Positions 1 to 6,532 are shown, counted from the first letter of the stretch. The stretch is DNA of 26,255 nucleotides from Candidatus Nitrosopumilus sp. (GCA_013043295.1 JABDOO010000003.1:1-26255); one strand, 5' to 3'. Notes: generated by a model not told the origin, from the letters alone. Translations and numbers: made by a program.

Positions 1-401
1 AAACTGCAGAAAAAATTGTTCATTTTGACAAATTCACTAAAAAAGTTGTTGAAAAATTTTGGCCCGGTCAATTAACAGTAATTTTAAAAGTAAATGATGA
101 TGAAATAAAAAAATCATTAAATTTAGATGATAAAATTGCATTACGAGTTCCTAATCATCAATGTACGTTAGAGTTATTGAAGAAATGTGATTTTCTTGTT
201 GGAACTAGTGCAAATATTTCTGGAATTGCATCAACTCAAAATCCAGAGGAATGTTTGAAGAATATTCAGGATTATGATGTTTTTCTAGATGGTGGAATAA
301 TTACAAGTGATGGGGAATCAACAATTGTAGAGATAGAAAATGAAACGATCAAAATTATCAGAGAAGGGGCTTTAACCAAAGAGGAAGTCCTAAAAGTATG
401 A
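1..401 (+). CDS. Sua5/YrdC-family L-threonylcarbamoyladenylate synthase, 3' part only
   Basis: The gene is cut by the left window edge; the frame is open from base 3 to the TGA at 399-401. The visible part reads as the C-terminal half of a YrdC domain: the stretch WPGQLTVIL, then a LRVPNH-like strand, then the hallmark GTSANISG and a DGG turn. The family makes threonylcarbamoyl-AMP from threonine, bicarbonate and ATP, the first step of t6A37 formation on tRNAs that read ANN codons. The protein ends just after the YrdC core, so there is no room for the extra C-terminal Sua5 domain. Its stop overlaps the start of the next gene (ATGA), which indicates co-transcription. The facing gene at 911-1684 carries the KEOPS subunit Cgi121, which acts in the next t6A step. 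Family call is firm; the missing 5' end prevents a check of the KxR/SxN substrate site. Confidence 0.88.
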   Translation, partial: TAEKIVHFDKFTKKVVEKFWPGQLTVILKVNDDEIKKSLNLDDKIALRVPNHQCTLELLKKCDFLVGTSANISGIASTQNPEECLKNIQDYDVFLDGGIITSDGESTIVEIENETIKIIREGALTKEEVLKV

Positions 402-919
402 ATTTGATAGTGACTTGCCCTAGGCACCTTGAACCAGAAACTGAAAGCGAATTAAGGGATATTTTGGAAGAATTTGGAGATTCTAATGTTAAAATAACAA
501 TTACAAATATGTCAGGAATTTTGACAGTAGAAACTAATCTTGATCCTATTGATACTGTAAAAAAAATTAAAGAAATGCTACTTGATGAGCCATGGAGTAT
601 TAGATACTGTAAAAGAATAATTCCAATACAAAAAGTAATTGAATCAAAAATTGAAGAGATAGAAAATTCTGTATCAGAACTATCTAATCAAATTTTAGAT
701 GAGGAGACATATAGAATATCAATTGAAAAAAGAAATTCAGATTTATCCAGTAAAGAAATAATTACAAAAATAGCAAACAAAATAAAAAATAAAGTGTCTT
801 TGGAGTTTTCAGATAAGGTTATCTTAATTGAGGTTTTAGGTAGTAAAACTGGAATTTCTATACTGAAAAGATCAGATATTCTCAGTACTGAAAAGACCAA
901 AAGAAGTATGTCAGAGTAA
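398..919 (+). CDS. THUMP-domain protein, Tan1-like (tRNA modification)
   Basis: 173 residues with no transmembrane segment. The C-terminal half (about residues 60-165) has the pattern of a THUMP RNA-binding domain: a strand TYRISIEKRN followed by helices and then VILIEVLGSKTGISIL. The first 60 residues begin with NLIVTCPRHLE, typical of Tan1-like proteins. There is no methyltransferase, deaminase or thiouridylase domain attached, so by itself it should be an RNA-binding adaptor. In yeast, Tan1 works with the acetyltransferase Kre33 to make ac4C in tRNA; the archaeal partner would be a TmcA/Kre33 homologue elsewhere. The start codon overlaps the Sua5 stop (ATGA), so translation is probably coupled. 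Its last 9 bases overlap the end of the convergent Cgi121-fusion gene. The exact modification is inferred, not shown. Confidence 0.75.
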   Translation: MNLIVTCPRHLEPETESELRDILEEFGDSNVKITITNMSGILTVETNLDPIDTVKKIKEMLLDEPWSIRYCKRIIPIQKVIESKIEEIENSVSELSNQILDEETYRISIEKRNSDLSSKEIITKIANKIKNKVSLEFSDKVILIEVLGSKTGISILKRSDILSTEKTKRSMSE

Positions 920-1684
920 AACAGCTGCTTTTTCAACTATAATATCAGCTAAAGAATTAGTTGAATGAATTGAATCAATGTATTTTTTTGTAATTGAAAA
1001 ATGTTTTTTCAGATAATTCTCATTATTTTTTGAAAACAAATTTACTGAAAGTGGTTTTAAATCATCATAAATAACATCTAGAGTCTTTTTATTTCCTATG
1101 GCAACTATGATAAAATTTTTTTTAGATTTAATTCCAGCATTTTTAATTGCATCAGAAATTTGAGTGGTTAATGCAAATCGCATTAGAATGTCAGTTTCAA
1201 GTTTTTTTGAAAGTAAGATATCATTTTTTTTAGATTCAATTGATAGAGATATAATTTTTCTTAGATGATAAGAATTTAAAACAAAATCACTGGAAATAGC
1301 CTGAAGTGTTATTTTTGGATATTTTTTTCTAAGTTCATCAATAAATTTTACATTGATTGATTTTTGTCCTCTAATTTCCATTGAAAGGATTTGTTTTTTA
1401 GAATATTCAAAAGTAAATTTTTTTGATGTACCACCATGAATTATAGGAATTATACTCACAAGATCATTATCTTTTATTATTGTAGATTTACCATCCATTG
1501 CAGAAGAATCAGAGCCATTAATTGCTATTAAGATATTTTCTGTATCAAGTTTAGGAGTAGTAGGGGATTTTAATTCTAATAATAAATTAAGTAATTCGTC
1601 AATTGAAATATTAGATTTATCAATCTTTAATTTCTCTGTTGGAAATGATTTTTTTGCACCACCTACAAACTTTACAGAAAACAT
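911..1684 (-). CDS. Ubiquitin-like (MoaD/Urm1-type) domain fused to KEOPS subunit Cgi121
   Basis: 257 residues in two parts. Residues 1-85 look like a beta-grasp ubiquitin-like domain of the MoaD/ThiS/Urm1 type: it starts FSVKFVGGAKK, has ILIAINGSD and a late NDLVSIIPIIHGG segment, and ends in the Gly-Gly (84-85) that is normally the activated C-terminus of such proteins. Residues about 125-257 match Cgi121: SYHLRKIISLSIE, then the conserved LMRFALTTQISDAIKNAG and FIIVAIG. Cgi121 is the KEOPS subunit that binds tRNA and helps Bud32-Kae1 transfer threonylcarbamoyl to A37. The neighbouring convergent genes are Sua5/YrdC and a THUMP protein, so the locus is a tRNA-modification neighbourhood. Because the Gly-Gly is internal, the Ubl part cannot be activated unless the chain is cut after it. 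The Cgi121 assignment is stronger than the Ubl assignment. Confidence 0.8.
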   Translation of the reverse strand: MFSVKFVGGAKKSFPTEKLKIDKSNISIDELLNLLLELKSPTTPKLDTENILIAINGSDSSAMDGKSTIIKDNDLVSIIPIIHGGTSKKFTFEYSKKQILSMEIRGQKSINVKFIDELRKKYPKITLQAISSDFVLNSYHLRKIISLSIESKKNDILLSKKLETDILMRFALTTQISDAIKNAGIKSKKNFIIVAIGNKKTLDVIYDDLKPLSVNLFSKNNENYLKKHFSITKKYIDSIHSTNSLADIIVEKAAVLL

Positions 1685-1723
1685 ATCTATCTAATTTAAA
1701 ATCTAGAAATAATATTTAATGTA

Positions 1724-2077
1724 TTATTCAGTTTTTTCTTCAGTCTCAGAGGATTCTTCAGTGGGAGTTTCAATTACAGTTTCAATTACAGTTTCAGTAA
1801 CTTCTTCAGTTTGATTCTCCTCAGTAGTTTCAATTTGAGATTCCACTTCATCTTGTTGTTCAGATTTTGAAGATTCAATACGTGCCTGTTTAGCTTTTTC
1901 TTCTCGGATCTCTTTTTTGATAAATTTTGTAATATATCCTGCAATTTCATTTTTCAATCCTTTTGAACGAACTATGGAAATTTGATCTAGAGCTTTTTTA
2001 TTATCAGCAAAATCTTCACCAAATTTGGATTTATGTCCATCTAGAACTTCGTATGAAAGTCGTTTTATTCTATCCAC
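1724..2077 (-). CDS. rps17e: 30S ribosomal protein S17e (eS17) with acidic C-terminal tail
   Basis: The N-terminal 60 residues are recognisably S17e: DRIKRLSYEVL, DFADNKKALDQ and the signature IVRSKGLKNEIAGYITK. The remaining roughly 55 residues form a low-complexity tail rich in Glu, Thr, Ser and Val, including a tandem TVIETVIET repeat; typical archaeal S17e is only about 60-70 residues. I place the start at the GTG at 2077 because a TATA element (TATAAAATA, 2107-2099 on this strand) is centred 26 bases upstream, which fits a leaderless transcript and gives the usual S17e N-terminus. An ATG at 2086 is the alternative and adds three residues. The frame stays open further upstream into tatD, but that longer form is not credible. 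The gene follows tatD by about 30 bases yet appears to have its own promoter. Confidence 0.87.
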   Translation of the reverse strand: MDRIKRLSYEVLDGHKSKFGEDFADNKKALDQISIVRSKGLKNEIAGYITKFIKKEIREEKAKQARIESSKSEQQDEVESQIETTEENQTEEVTETVIETVIETPTEESSETEEKTE

Positions 2078-2098
2078 TGAGCACATAATGGATTGGGG

Positions 2099-2107
2099 TA
2101 TTTTATA
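2099..2107 (-). promoter_or_regulatory. TATA box of rps17e, inside the end of tatD
   Basis: TATAAAATA read on the minus strand, centred at 2103, which is 26 bases before the GTG at 2077. That is the standard archaeal TATA-to-start distance for a leaderless mRNA and is the reason for choosing that start. It overlaps the last codons and stop region of the preceding tatD gene. Confidence 0.6.
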
Positions 2108-2108
2108 C

Positions 2109-2864
2109 CTATATTCCAAGAAATGAGTTAGAATTCTTTTCCAATAATGATGCCATGTCATCAAATGATTTGCCAAGAATTTTTGAAGCACAAAAAATTA
2201 CACTTGGAATAAAGCTAATTTGGCCAGATTTCATTTCAAAGCATCGAGAAAATCTTACAGGACCATCAGTTTCAACAAGGATTTGAGATTCATCTGTTTT
2301 AGATAACAAAGTTTGTTTATCATTTGCATAAATTAAAACTGGTCCGTATGAAACAAAAAATCCCATATCCATTGCTTTTTTGAGTTGTTTTTTACTTCCA
2401 TCAAACCAATGCAGTAAGGAATGTTTTGTGTTATAGGAAGTCATGATTTGAAAAATATCATCAAGACTTTTTCTAGAATGAATTGAAACAGGTTTGTTAT
2501 ATTTTTCTGCAAACGACAATAGTTTTTCAAATACTTGATTTTGGTTTTTAGTGTCAGAATCATTTTTAACATATGTTGGATCTAATCCAATTTCGCCTAT
2601 TCCTGAAATTGTTTTATGATTGTTTTCAATTAATTCCGATATATTTTCAATTTCTTCGTTTGCACATTCAGGATGTATTCCAATGAAGGGTAAAATAAGA
2701 TCACTTTTTTTTGCTAGATCTAAAGTTTGTAATGAATTTTTATAATTCATTGATACACAACAAGCTTTGATTTGTAAATTTTTCATTTGTTTTAACAAGA
2801 TGTCTATATCAGGATCATATACAGGATCAGACAAATGTATATGAGAATCAAAATACCAAGTCAT
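2109..2864 (-). CDS. TatD-family metal-dependent hydrolase (DNase)
   Basis: 251 residues from the chosen start. The TatD metal-site motifs appear in order: DSHIHL at the extreme N-terminus, GIHPE, GEIGLD, SIHSR, LLHWFDG and the late ETDGP. Family members are TIM-barrel hydrolases that cleave DNA 3' ends or other phosphoesters; the cellular substrate here is unknown. The ATG at 2864 is preferred over the in-frame ATG at 2927 because it puts DSHIHL a few residues from the N-terminus, as in the family, and because a TATA-like TTTATAC lies about 27 bases upstream (near 2890-2896). The longer version would add 21 residues with no family counterpart. The divergent histone gene lies upstream and S17e follows on the same strand. 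Confidence 0.87.
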   Translation of the reverse strand: MTWYFDSHIHLSDPVYDPDIDILLKQMKNLQIKACCVSMNYKNSLQTLDLAKKSDLILPFIGIHPECANEEIENISELIENNHKTISGIGEIGLDPTYVKNDSDTKNQNQVFEKLLSFAEKYNKPVSIHSRKSLDDIFQIMTSYNTKHSLLHWFDGSKKQLKKAMDMGFFVSYGPVLIYANDKQTLLSKTDESQILVETDGPVRFSRCFEMKSGQISFIPSVIFCASKILGKSFDDMASLLEKNSNSFLGI

Positions 2865-2960
2865 TTCTTTACCAATTCTTAAAATAGTCTGTATAAATCG
2901 ATTCCTTAGTGATATTTTTTCACTCATTATCTTTTTTCGGAAAAAACTAAAAGAAAATTC

Positions 2961-3182
2961 ATGAAATCATCAGAATTAGGATTATCTGCAATGTATAGAA
3001 TACTCAAGAAAGCAGGTGCAGAAAGAGTAAGTGATGAATCAGCAGATGAACTAAGAAGGACATTAGAAGAGATTGGAGACAGTATTGCTAAAAGTGCAGT
3101 AGATATGGCTTCTCATGCTAGTAGAAAGACAGTAAAAGGTGAAGATGTAAAATTGGCTTCAAAACCATTTAACAAATTCTAA
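2961..3182 (+). CDS. Archaeal histone (HMf/CBF-NFY-like fold)
   Basis: 73 residues forming one histone fold: a short first helix (SAMYRILKKAG), the loop AERVSDES, a long amphipathic central helix (ADELRRTLEEIGDSIAKSAVDMASH), then the RKTVKGEDVKLA loop and final helix, where RKTVxxEDVxLA is the most conserved part of archaeal histones. There is no N- or C-terminal tail beyond a few residues. Such proteins dimerise and wrap DNA into multimeric chromatin superhelices. The N-terminus is slightly longer than in HMfA. The gene stands alone between the divergent tatD and tRNA-Cys. The Lys/Arg positions in the two loops fit DNA contacts known for the family. Identification is firm. Confidence 0.93.
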   Translation: MKSSELGLSAMYRILKKAGAERVSDESADELRRTLEEIGDSIAKSAVDMASHASRKTVKGEDVKLASKPFNKF

Positions 3183-3221
3183 TCTAAAGAGTTTAATTAT
3201 TCATTTTGTGTTTTTTAAAAC

Positions 3222-3293
3222 GGTACTCTGGCAGAACGGTTATGCGTGAGCCTGCAAAGCTTATACAAGGGGGTTCGACTCCCTCGGGTACCT
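3222..3293 (+). tRNA. trnC: tRNA-Cys (anticodon GCA)
   Basis: A full cloverleaf can be folded: acceptor GGTACTC/GGGTACC with one G-T pair, a 3-bp D stem GCA/TGC, anticodon stem TGAGC/GCTTA around the loop CTGCAAA (anticodon at 3254-3256), T stem GGGGG/CCCTC with the normal loop TTCGACT. The discriminator is T at 3293, the identity base of tRNA-Cys. CCA is not encoded. An A/T-rich element near 3191-3200 (GTTTAATTAT) is placed correctly for a TATA box. The discriminator base is also part of the stop codon of the facing copper-protein gene. Confidence 0.95.
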
Positions 3294-3703
3294 TATTCCA
3301 CTATAACTTGACCTTTCATCCAAGGATGAAGAGTGCAAAAATAATCAAATGTTCCGGTCTCATTGAAATCTAAAGAATACGATTCAAAAGGATCTAAATG
3401 TCCACTATCAAACAAGTCAGTAGGATCACCGTAAAAACCTGAAGTAACACTATGAAATGCAGAATCTTCATTTAGCCATGTTACTTTTTGACCTGAATCG
3501 ATTACAATTACAGATGGAATATAGCATCTATCAATCTCCTCACAACCAGGTCGAGAAACTTTGGTAGGCATAATTACATCAGCATTTACAATTAACTCTG
3601 GTTCTTCAGAATTTGTTTCTATAGAAGAATAGGATGCTGCTAAGGCAATCACTACAACAAAAATTATGATTATTGGTAGAATTATTATTATTTTTTTAAT
3701 CAA
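3293..3703 (-). CDS. Membrane-anchored blue copper protein (plastocyanin/cupredoxin family)
   Basis: 136 residues. An N-terminal hydrophobic segment (about residues 4-23) acts as a membrane anchor or signal, leaving a periplasm-like cupredoxin domain outside the cell membrane. The type-1 copper ligands are all visible: His84 in AFHSVTSG, then Cys123, His126 and Met129 in YFCTLHPWMKG. Cys54 and Cys60 may form a disulfide outside the copper site. Thaumarchaea rely heavily on such proteins as electron carriers in ammonia oxidation and respiration; which partners this one serves cannot be told from the sequence. The start is a TTG at 3703, the only start that keeps the full hydrophobic leader. 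An A/T-rich element (ATTATGTAA, about 3730-3738) could be its promoter. The stop codon shares one base with the tRNA-Cys gene. Confidence 0.88.
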   Translation of the reverse strand: MIKKIIIILPIIIIFVVVIALAASYSSIETNSEEPELIVNADVIMPTKVSRPGCEEIDRCYIPSVIVIDSGQKVTWLNEDSAFHSVTSGFYGDPTDLFDSGHLDPFESYSLDFNETGTFDYFCTLHPWMKGQVIVE

Positions 3704-3749
3704 ATCATATCATATCCTTTTGAAAGTTATTACATAATTACCCAATTCT

Positions 3750-3759
3750 CTAAATATAT
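3750..3759 (+). promoter_or_regulatory. TATA box for the AIPR gene
   Basis: TAAATATATA at about 3751-3760 is centred 25-26 bases before the TTG at 3779. This supports a leaderless transcript and the TTG as the true start of the AIPR gene. It sits between two divergently transcribed genes, the copper protein and AIPR. Confidence 0.55.
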
Positions 3760-3778
3760 AACATATCAAAATACACAA

Positions 3779-5530
3779 TTGGCTCAAAATGGAAATGGGT
3801 TATTGGAATACATTCCCGGTTCACACACACTACTAATTCAGAAAAATTCTAGTCCTCCTCTAGAAGGTTTTGCAGAAAATATACAAGAAAGCATCCATGA
3901 GTATGCAGAAAATTCAAAAAATGAAGTTGAAAAAGGAAATAACTTTCTCCAGTGGATTTTAACAAGAGTTTTTGAGGCTACAGAGGATGATGCTGCAGAC
4001 GCCATTGTTGATGGAGCAAATGATCTAGGTATTGATGCATATCTACCAGTGGATTTTTCAGATAACACAATTAGATTATTTCAATCAAAATACGGTACAT
4101 CTCATTCACTAGAAGCCATTGCAAAATTTAAAGAAGATGCAAAACGGTTACTTGCAAAAGATGTTGTAAAAATGAGACCAGAAATCGCACAACTGGTAAC
4201 CAAAATAAAAGAAAAAAATCTAAAGATAAAATGTTGTTATGTGACTGATCAAGAAGTTGACTATCATGACGAAGTAGTTGAAATCATTGATCAAAAAGTG
4301 ATTATTCAAAAATTGTGGGATCGAATTAAAAAACCAGCAGCTGGAAAAAAATCAGCCATTAAACTAGAAAGAATGCTTAGGCATGAAAATACAATTTTAG
4401 GAATTTTAAAGTTACGAGAACTAACAGAATTTGTTAGTAAGAATAGGGATTACGTATTTGAATCAAACATAAGGCAATGGATGCAATTCAAGACTACAGT
4501 TAACAAAGGGTTAAGAGAAACATTACAAACTAATCCTGGTAAATTTTTCTTTTACAATAATGGAATTACTATTGTAGTAAGTGATTTTTCAGAGTTAGGT
4601 GAAAATATGATTGAACTTCAAGCTCCACAAATTGTTAATGGGGCACAAACATCAAACTCAATTCTTGATCATTCAAAGAGAACAAAAAATATGGAAGGTT
4701 CCATGACAGTAACAATAATCAAAGCAAACGATGAGCAAGAACAAAACAACATTACAAAATATAGAAATTCTCAAAATTCAGTTAGAGGAAAAGATCTAGT
4801 TTCATTAATGGATTTTCACAAGTCTATTAAATCCCAATTGAAAAATTGTGGATATTTTTATGAAATACAAGCTGGTTCTTTTGATACAAAATCAAAATCT
4901 AAACAATGTGAATATGATGGAGACACAATATACAATAACTACCTTCCAGATAATCACAAAAAAGTCATTGTTGCCAAAGATGCAATACAAGCATTAGTAG
5001 CAGGTATTGAACAGAGACCAACAGAAGCATACAGTTCTCCTGCACAATTTCTTCCAAGAGGAAGCAAGTATGATGATGTGTTTAACGATAATCTAAAAGA
5101 TGATTATAGAATTTTGCTTTATCCATACCTTGTTAAAGAATTTGCAAAAAAATCATTAAAGTATGGAAAACAAGGTGGGCATAAAACAAAAAGGTATGCC
5201 ACACTTTTTTTTGTAGCAGTATATTTCAAAATACTCCATAAAAAAATTCTTGAATCAAAAGGTGATTTTAAAGGCGATGTGAGGAAATTAGAGCCAATTT
5301 TTCGTAGTTTTAAACTTAATTCTAGAATTTTGAAGATCACAGATGTGATAGTAACTAAATTTCTTGAAGATACGGTTGTAGATGACGAAATTGAGTTAGC
5401 AAATACAAAACATAATTTCTTCTCCCAGCATGTATGGAACGATTCAATGCTAAGGGTGATAGATAAAAAAATCAGACAGGAAGAAGATGAAATTTTAGCA
5501 TTGAAAAAACTCACAACTAGTTTATTTTGA
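3779..5530 (+). CDS. AIPR-family (abortive infection phage resistance) protein with N-terminal PD-(D/E)xK-like motif
   Basis: 583 residues, no membrane segment. The middle matches the AIPR domain: NIRQWMQ at 230-236, KGLRETL with a following FFFYNNGITIVV (257-267) and PQIVNGAQTSNSI (283-295). Ahead of it, residues 65-106 look like a restriction-type nuclease core: Asp86 in LGIDAYL, then a strand ending FQSKYG with Gln102 and Lys104, i.e. the D...QxK pattern of Mrr-like PD-(D/E)xK enzymes. AIPR proteins are linked by family name to phage-abortive infection, so a role as a defence nuclease is plausible but inferred. The gene is single: no methylase, helicase or toxin-antitoxin partner lies beside it. 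Start is a TTG at 3779, backed by a TATA box 26 bases upstream. Base composition resembles its neighbours, so recent transfer is not evident. Confidence 0.82.
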   Translation: MAQNGNGLLEYIPGSHTLLIQKNSSPPLEGFAENIQESIHEYAENSKNEVEKGNNFLQWILTRVFEATEDDAADAIVDGANDLGIDAYLPVDFSDNTIRLFQSKYGTSHSLEAIAKFKEDAKRLLAKDVVKMRPEIAQLVTKIKEKNLKIKCCYVTDQEVDYHDEVVEIIDQKVIIQKLWDRIKKPAAGKKSAIKLERMLRHENTILGILKLRELTEFVSKNRDYVFESNIRQWMQFKTTVNKGLRETLQTNPGKFFFYNNGITIVVSDFSELGENMIELQAPQIVNGAQTSNSILDHSKRTKNMEGSMTVTIIKANDEQEQNNITKYRNSQNSVRGKDLVSLMDFHKSIKSQLKNCGYFYEIQAGSFDTKSKSKQCEYDGDTIYNNYLPDNHKKVIVAKDAIQALVAGIEQRPTEAYSSPAQFLPRGSKYDDVFNDNLKDDYRILLYPYLVKEFAKKSLKYGKQGGHKTKRYATLFFVAVYFKILHKKILESKGDFKGDVRKLEPIFRSFKLNSRILKITDVIVTKFLEDTVVDDEIELANTKHNFFSQHVWNDSMLRVIDKKIRQEEDEILALKKLTTSLF

Positions 5531-5536
5531 TATCAA

Positions 5537-5598
5537 AGGTAGTAGTCTAACCAAGTAAAAATCTTGCAGGAGGTTTACATTGGTCAGACTGCCTACCT
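5537..5598 (+). repeat. Long imperfect inverted repeat (hairpin) downstream of the AIPR gene
   Basis: Starting 7 bases after the AIPR stop, the arms GGTAG-T-AGTCT-A-ACCAA-GTAAA (5538-5559) and TTTAC-A-TTGGT-C-AGACT-GC-CTACC (5574-5597) pair over about 20 base pairs with one mismatch and two small bulges, closing a loop of 14 bases. It is much longer than a simple terminator stem and lacks a following T-run. It could be a structured RNA, an mRNA 3' end protector, or a miniature inverted-repeat element. No second copy was noticed in this window. Confidence 0.65.
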
Positions 5599-5663
5599 AA
5601 ATTCAGTATAAACCAGTATTATTTAACATAATTTTTCAAAGCAGGATAAACTCCAGAATGTTT

Positions 5664-5672
5664 TTTATATTG
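5664..5672 (+). promoter_or_regulatory. TATA box for the small zinc-binding protein
   Basis: TTTATATTG, centred about 26 bases before the TTG at 5694. An in-frame ATG exists at 5658, but it lies before this element, so a transcript started from this TATA box could not contain it. Confidence 0.5.
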
Positions 5673-5693
5673 ATTAAGAAGAGCAAAATCACT

Positions 5694-5861
5694 TTGGGTA
5701 AAAAAGAAAAATGCGTAATATGTAATGAAACAGTAGGATTTCGTTTTAAGGCAATGGAGGAATGGAAAATAGATGGTACATTATGTGGTAAATGTTATTC
5801 CAAAAAAGTTGATGAACATTATCCTGGAGATCATGTTAGAGTAAACAAACATTTAGATTGA
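5694..5861 (+). CDS. Small two-CxxC zinc-binding protein
   Basis: 55 residues from the chosen TTG start (MGKKEKCVICNE...). Two Cys pairs, CVIC near the N-terminus and CGKC about 28 residues later, flank a KAMEEWKIDGTL segment, the layout of a single treble-clef or zinc-ribbon unit as in DUF4428-like domains. The remaining 20 residues are charged (HYPGDHVRVNKHLD). An ATG at 5658 would add 12 residues (FFILIKKSKITL), but it lies upstream of the apparent TATA box and those residues have no zinc-finger counterpart. Function is unknown; small zinc proteins of this type often bind nucleic acid or a protein partner. It ends two bases before the stop of the convergent gene at 5864. Confidence 0.68.
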   Translation: MGKKEKCVICNETVGFRFKAMEEWKIDGTLCGKCYSKKVDEHYPGDHVRVNKHLD

Positions 5862-5863
5862 TT

Positions 5864-6448
5864 TCAATCTGATTTTGATAATTTATTTGCATTAATACAA
5901 TTCCAAACTAGTGGATCACTTTTTGCATCCTTTTCTTCTAAAAATTTAATGTCAGTGATAACTTTTTTCTTTTTTAATAGATTAACTTGGAAACTAGAGA
6001 ATTTTTTACAATCACATTTTTTGAAGAGGCAGACATCACCATCACCTTCATCATGATCTTGAGCTTCATGACTACAATCACATACTGCATCTTTCTTTAC
6101 ATCATCAAGGGATTTTTTTGCATATACTCCTAATCTCAGATATGCTTCACCACCATGACCTTTTTTGAATCGCTCATAATTTGCAGACTTTGGTAATTCT
6201 TTGAAAAATGAAAGATTCGTATCAGGTTTTTGTGAATCGGAACCCATGATGAACCAGTATTTATCATCAATCTCTAAAAATCGAATTTTGATTGATGGAT
6301 CCACCCATGAATGAATTGTATCATGCCAGAGTGAAGCAGCTTCTTTTCGGTCAGTAAATAATGGAACAACATTCATTCTTAGATCATAGTATCTGTATGC
6401 AACACCTACAAAGTCATCAAACCAAGGAATAGAAGATTGAGAGGACAT
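5864..6448 (-). CDS. Conserved-looking hypothetical protein with CxC-H...H...CxC metal-binding segment
   Basis: 194 residues. I do not recognise the full-length family. Residues 1-115 are a globular-looking alpha/beta region rich in Trp, Tyr and Phe (SIPWFDDFVGVAYRYYDLR, KYWFIMGSD). About residue 120-150 comes a compact cluster CDCSHEAQDH...DVCLFKKCDCKKF, i.e. CxCxH, H, C, CxC, a spacing seen in several archaeal and actinobacterial proteins as a probable zinc site. The last 45 residues are Lys-rich. No signal or membrane segment is present, so it is probably cytoplasmic. The ATG at 6448 fits a leaderless transcript, with the TATA-like AGATAAATAA at 6480-6471 about 26 bases upstream. It lies between the small zinc protein and a winged-helix regulator. 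Confidence 0.7.
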   Translation of the reverse strand: MSSQSSIPWFDDFVGVAYRYYDLRMNVVPLFTDRKEAASLWHDTIHSWVDPSIKIRFLEIDDKYWFIMGSDSQKPDTNLSFFKELPKSANYERFKKGHGGEAYLRLGVYAKKSLDDVKKDAVCDCSHEAQDHDEGDGDVCLFKKCDCKKFSSFQVNLLKKKKVITDIKFLEEKDAKSDPLVWNCINANKLSKSD

Positions 6449-6503
6449 TGCAGGAAAATCAGGTCAGTGCTTATTTATCTGATCTGAATTAATGGTAATA
6501 CCC

Positions 6504-6513
6504 TTATATCATA
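6504..6513 (+). promoter_or_regulatory. TATA box for the winged-helix gene
   Basis: TTATATCATA, centred at about 6508 and so 25-26 bases before the ATG at 6533. It favours 6533 over the ATG at 6524 as the start of the regulator. Confidence 0.5.
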
Positions 6514-6532
6514 GGTTTGGGATATGTTACGT

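Noticed and set aside
2078..2191. Longer S17e version starting inside tatD
   Set aside because: The extra residues have no S17e counterpart, overlap tatD, and lie upstream of the TATA box at 2099-2107.
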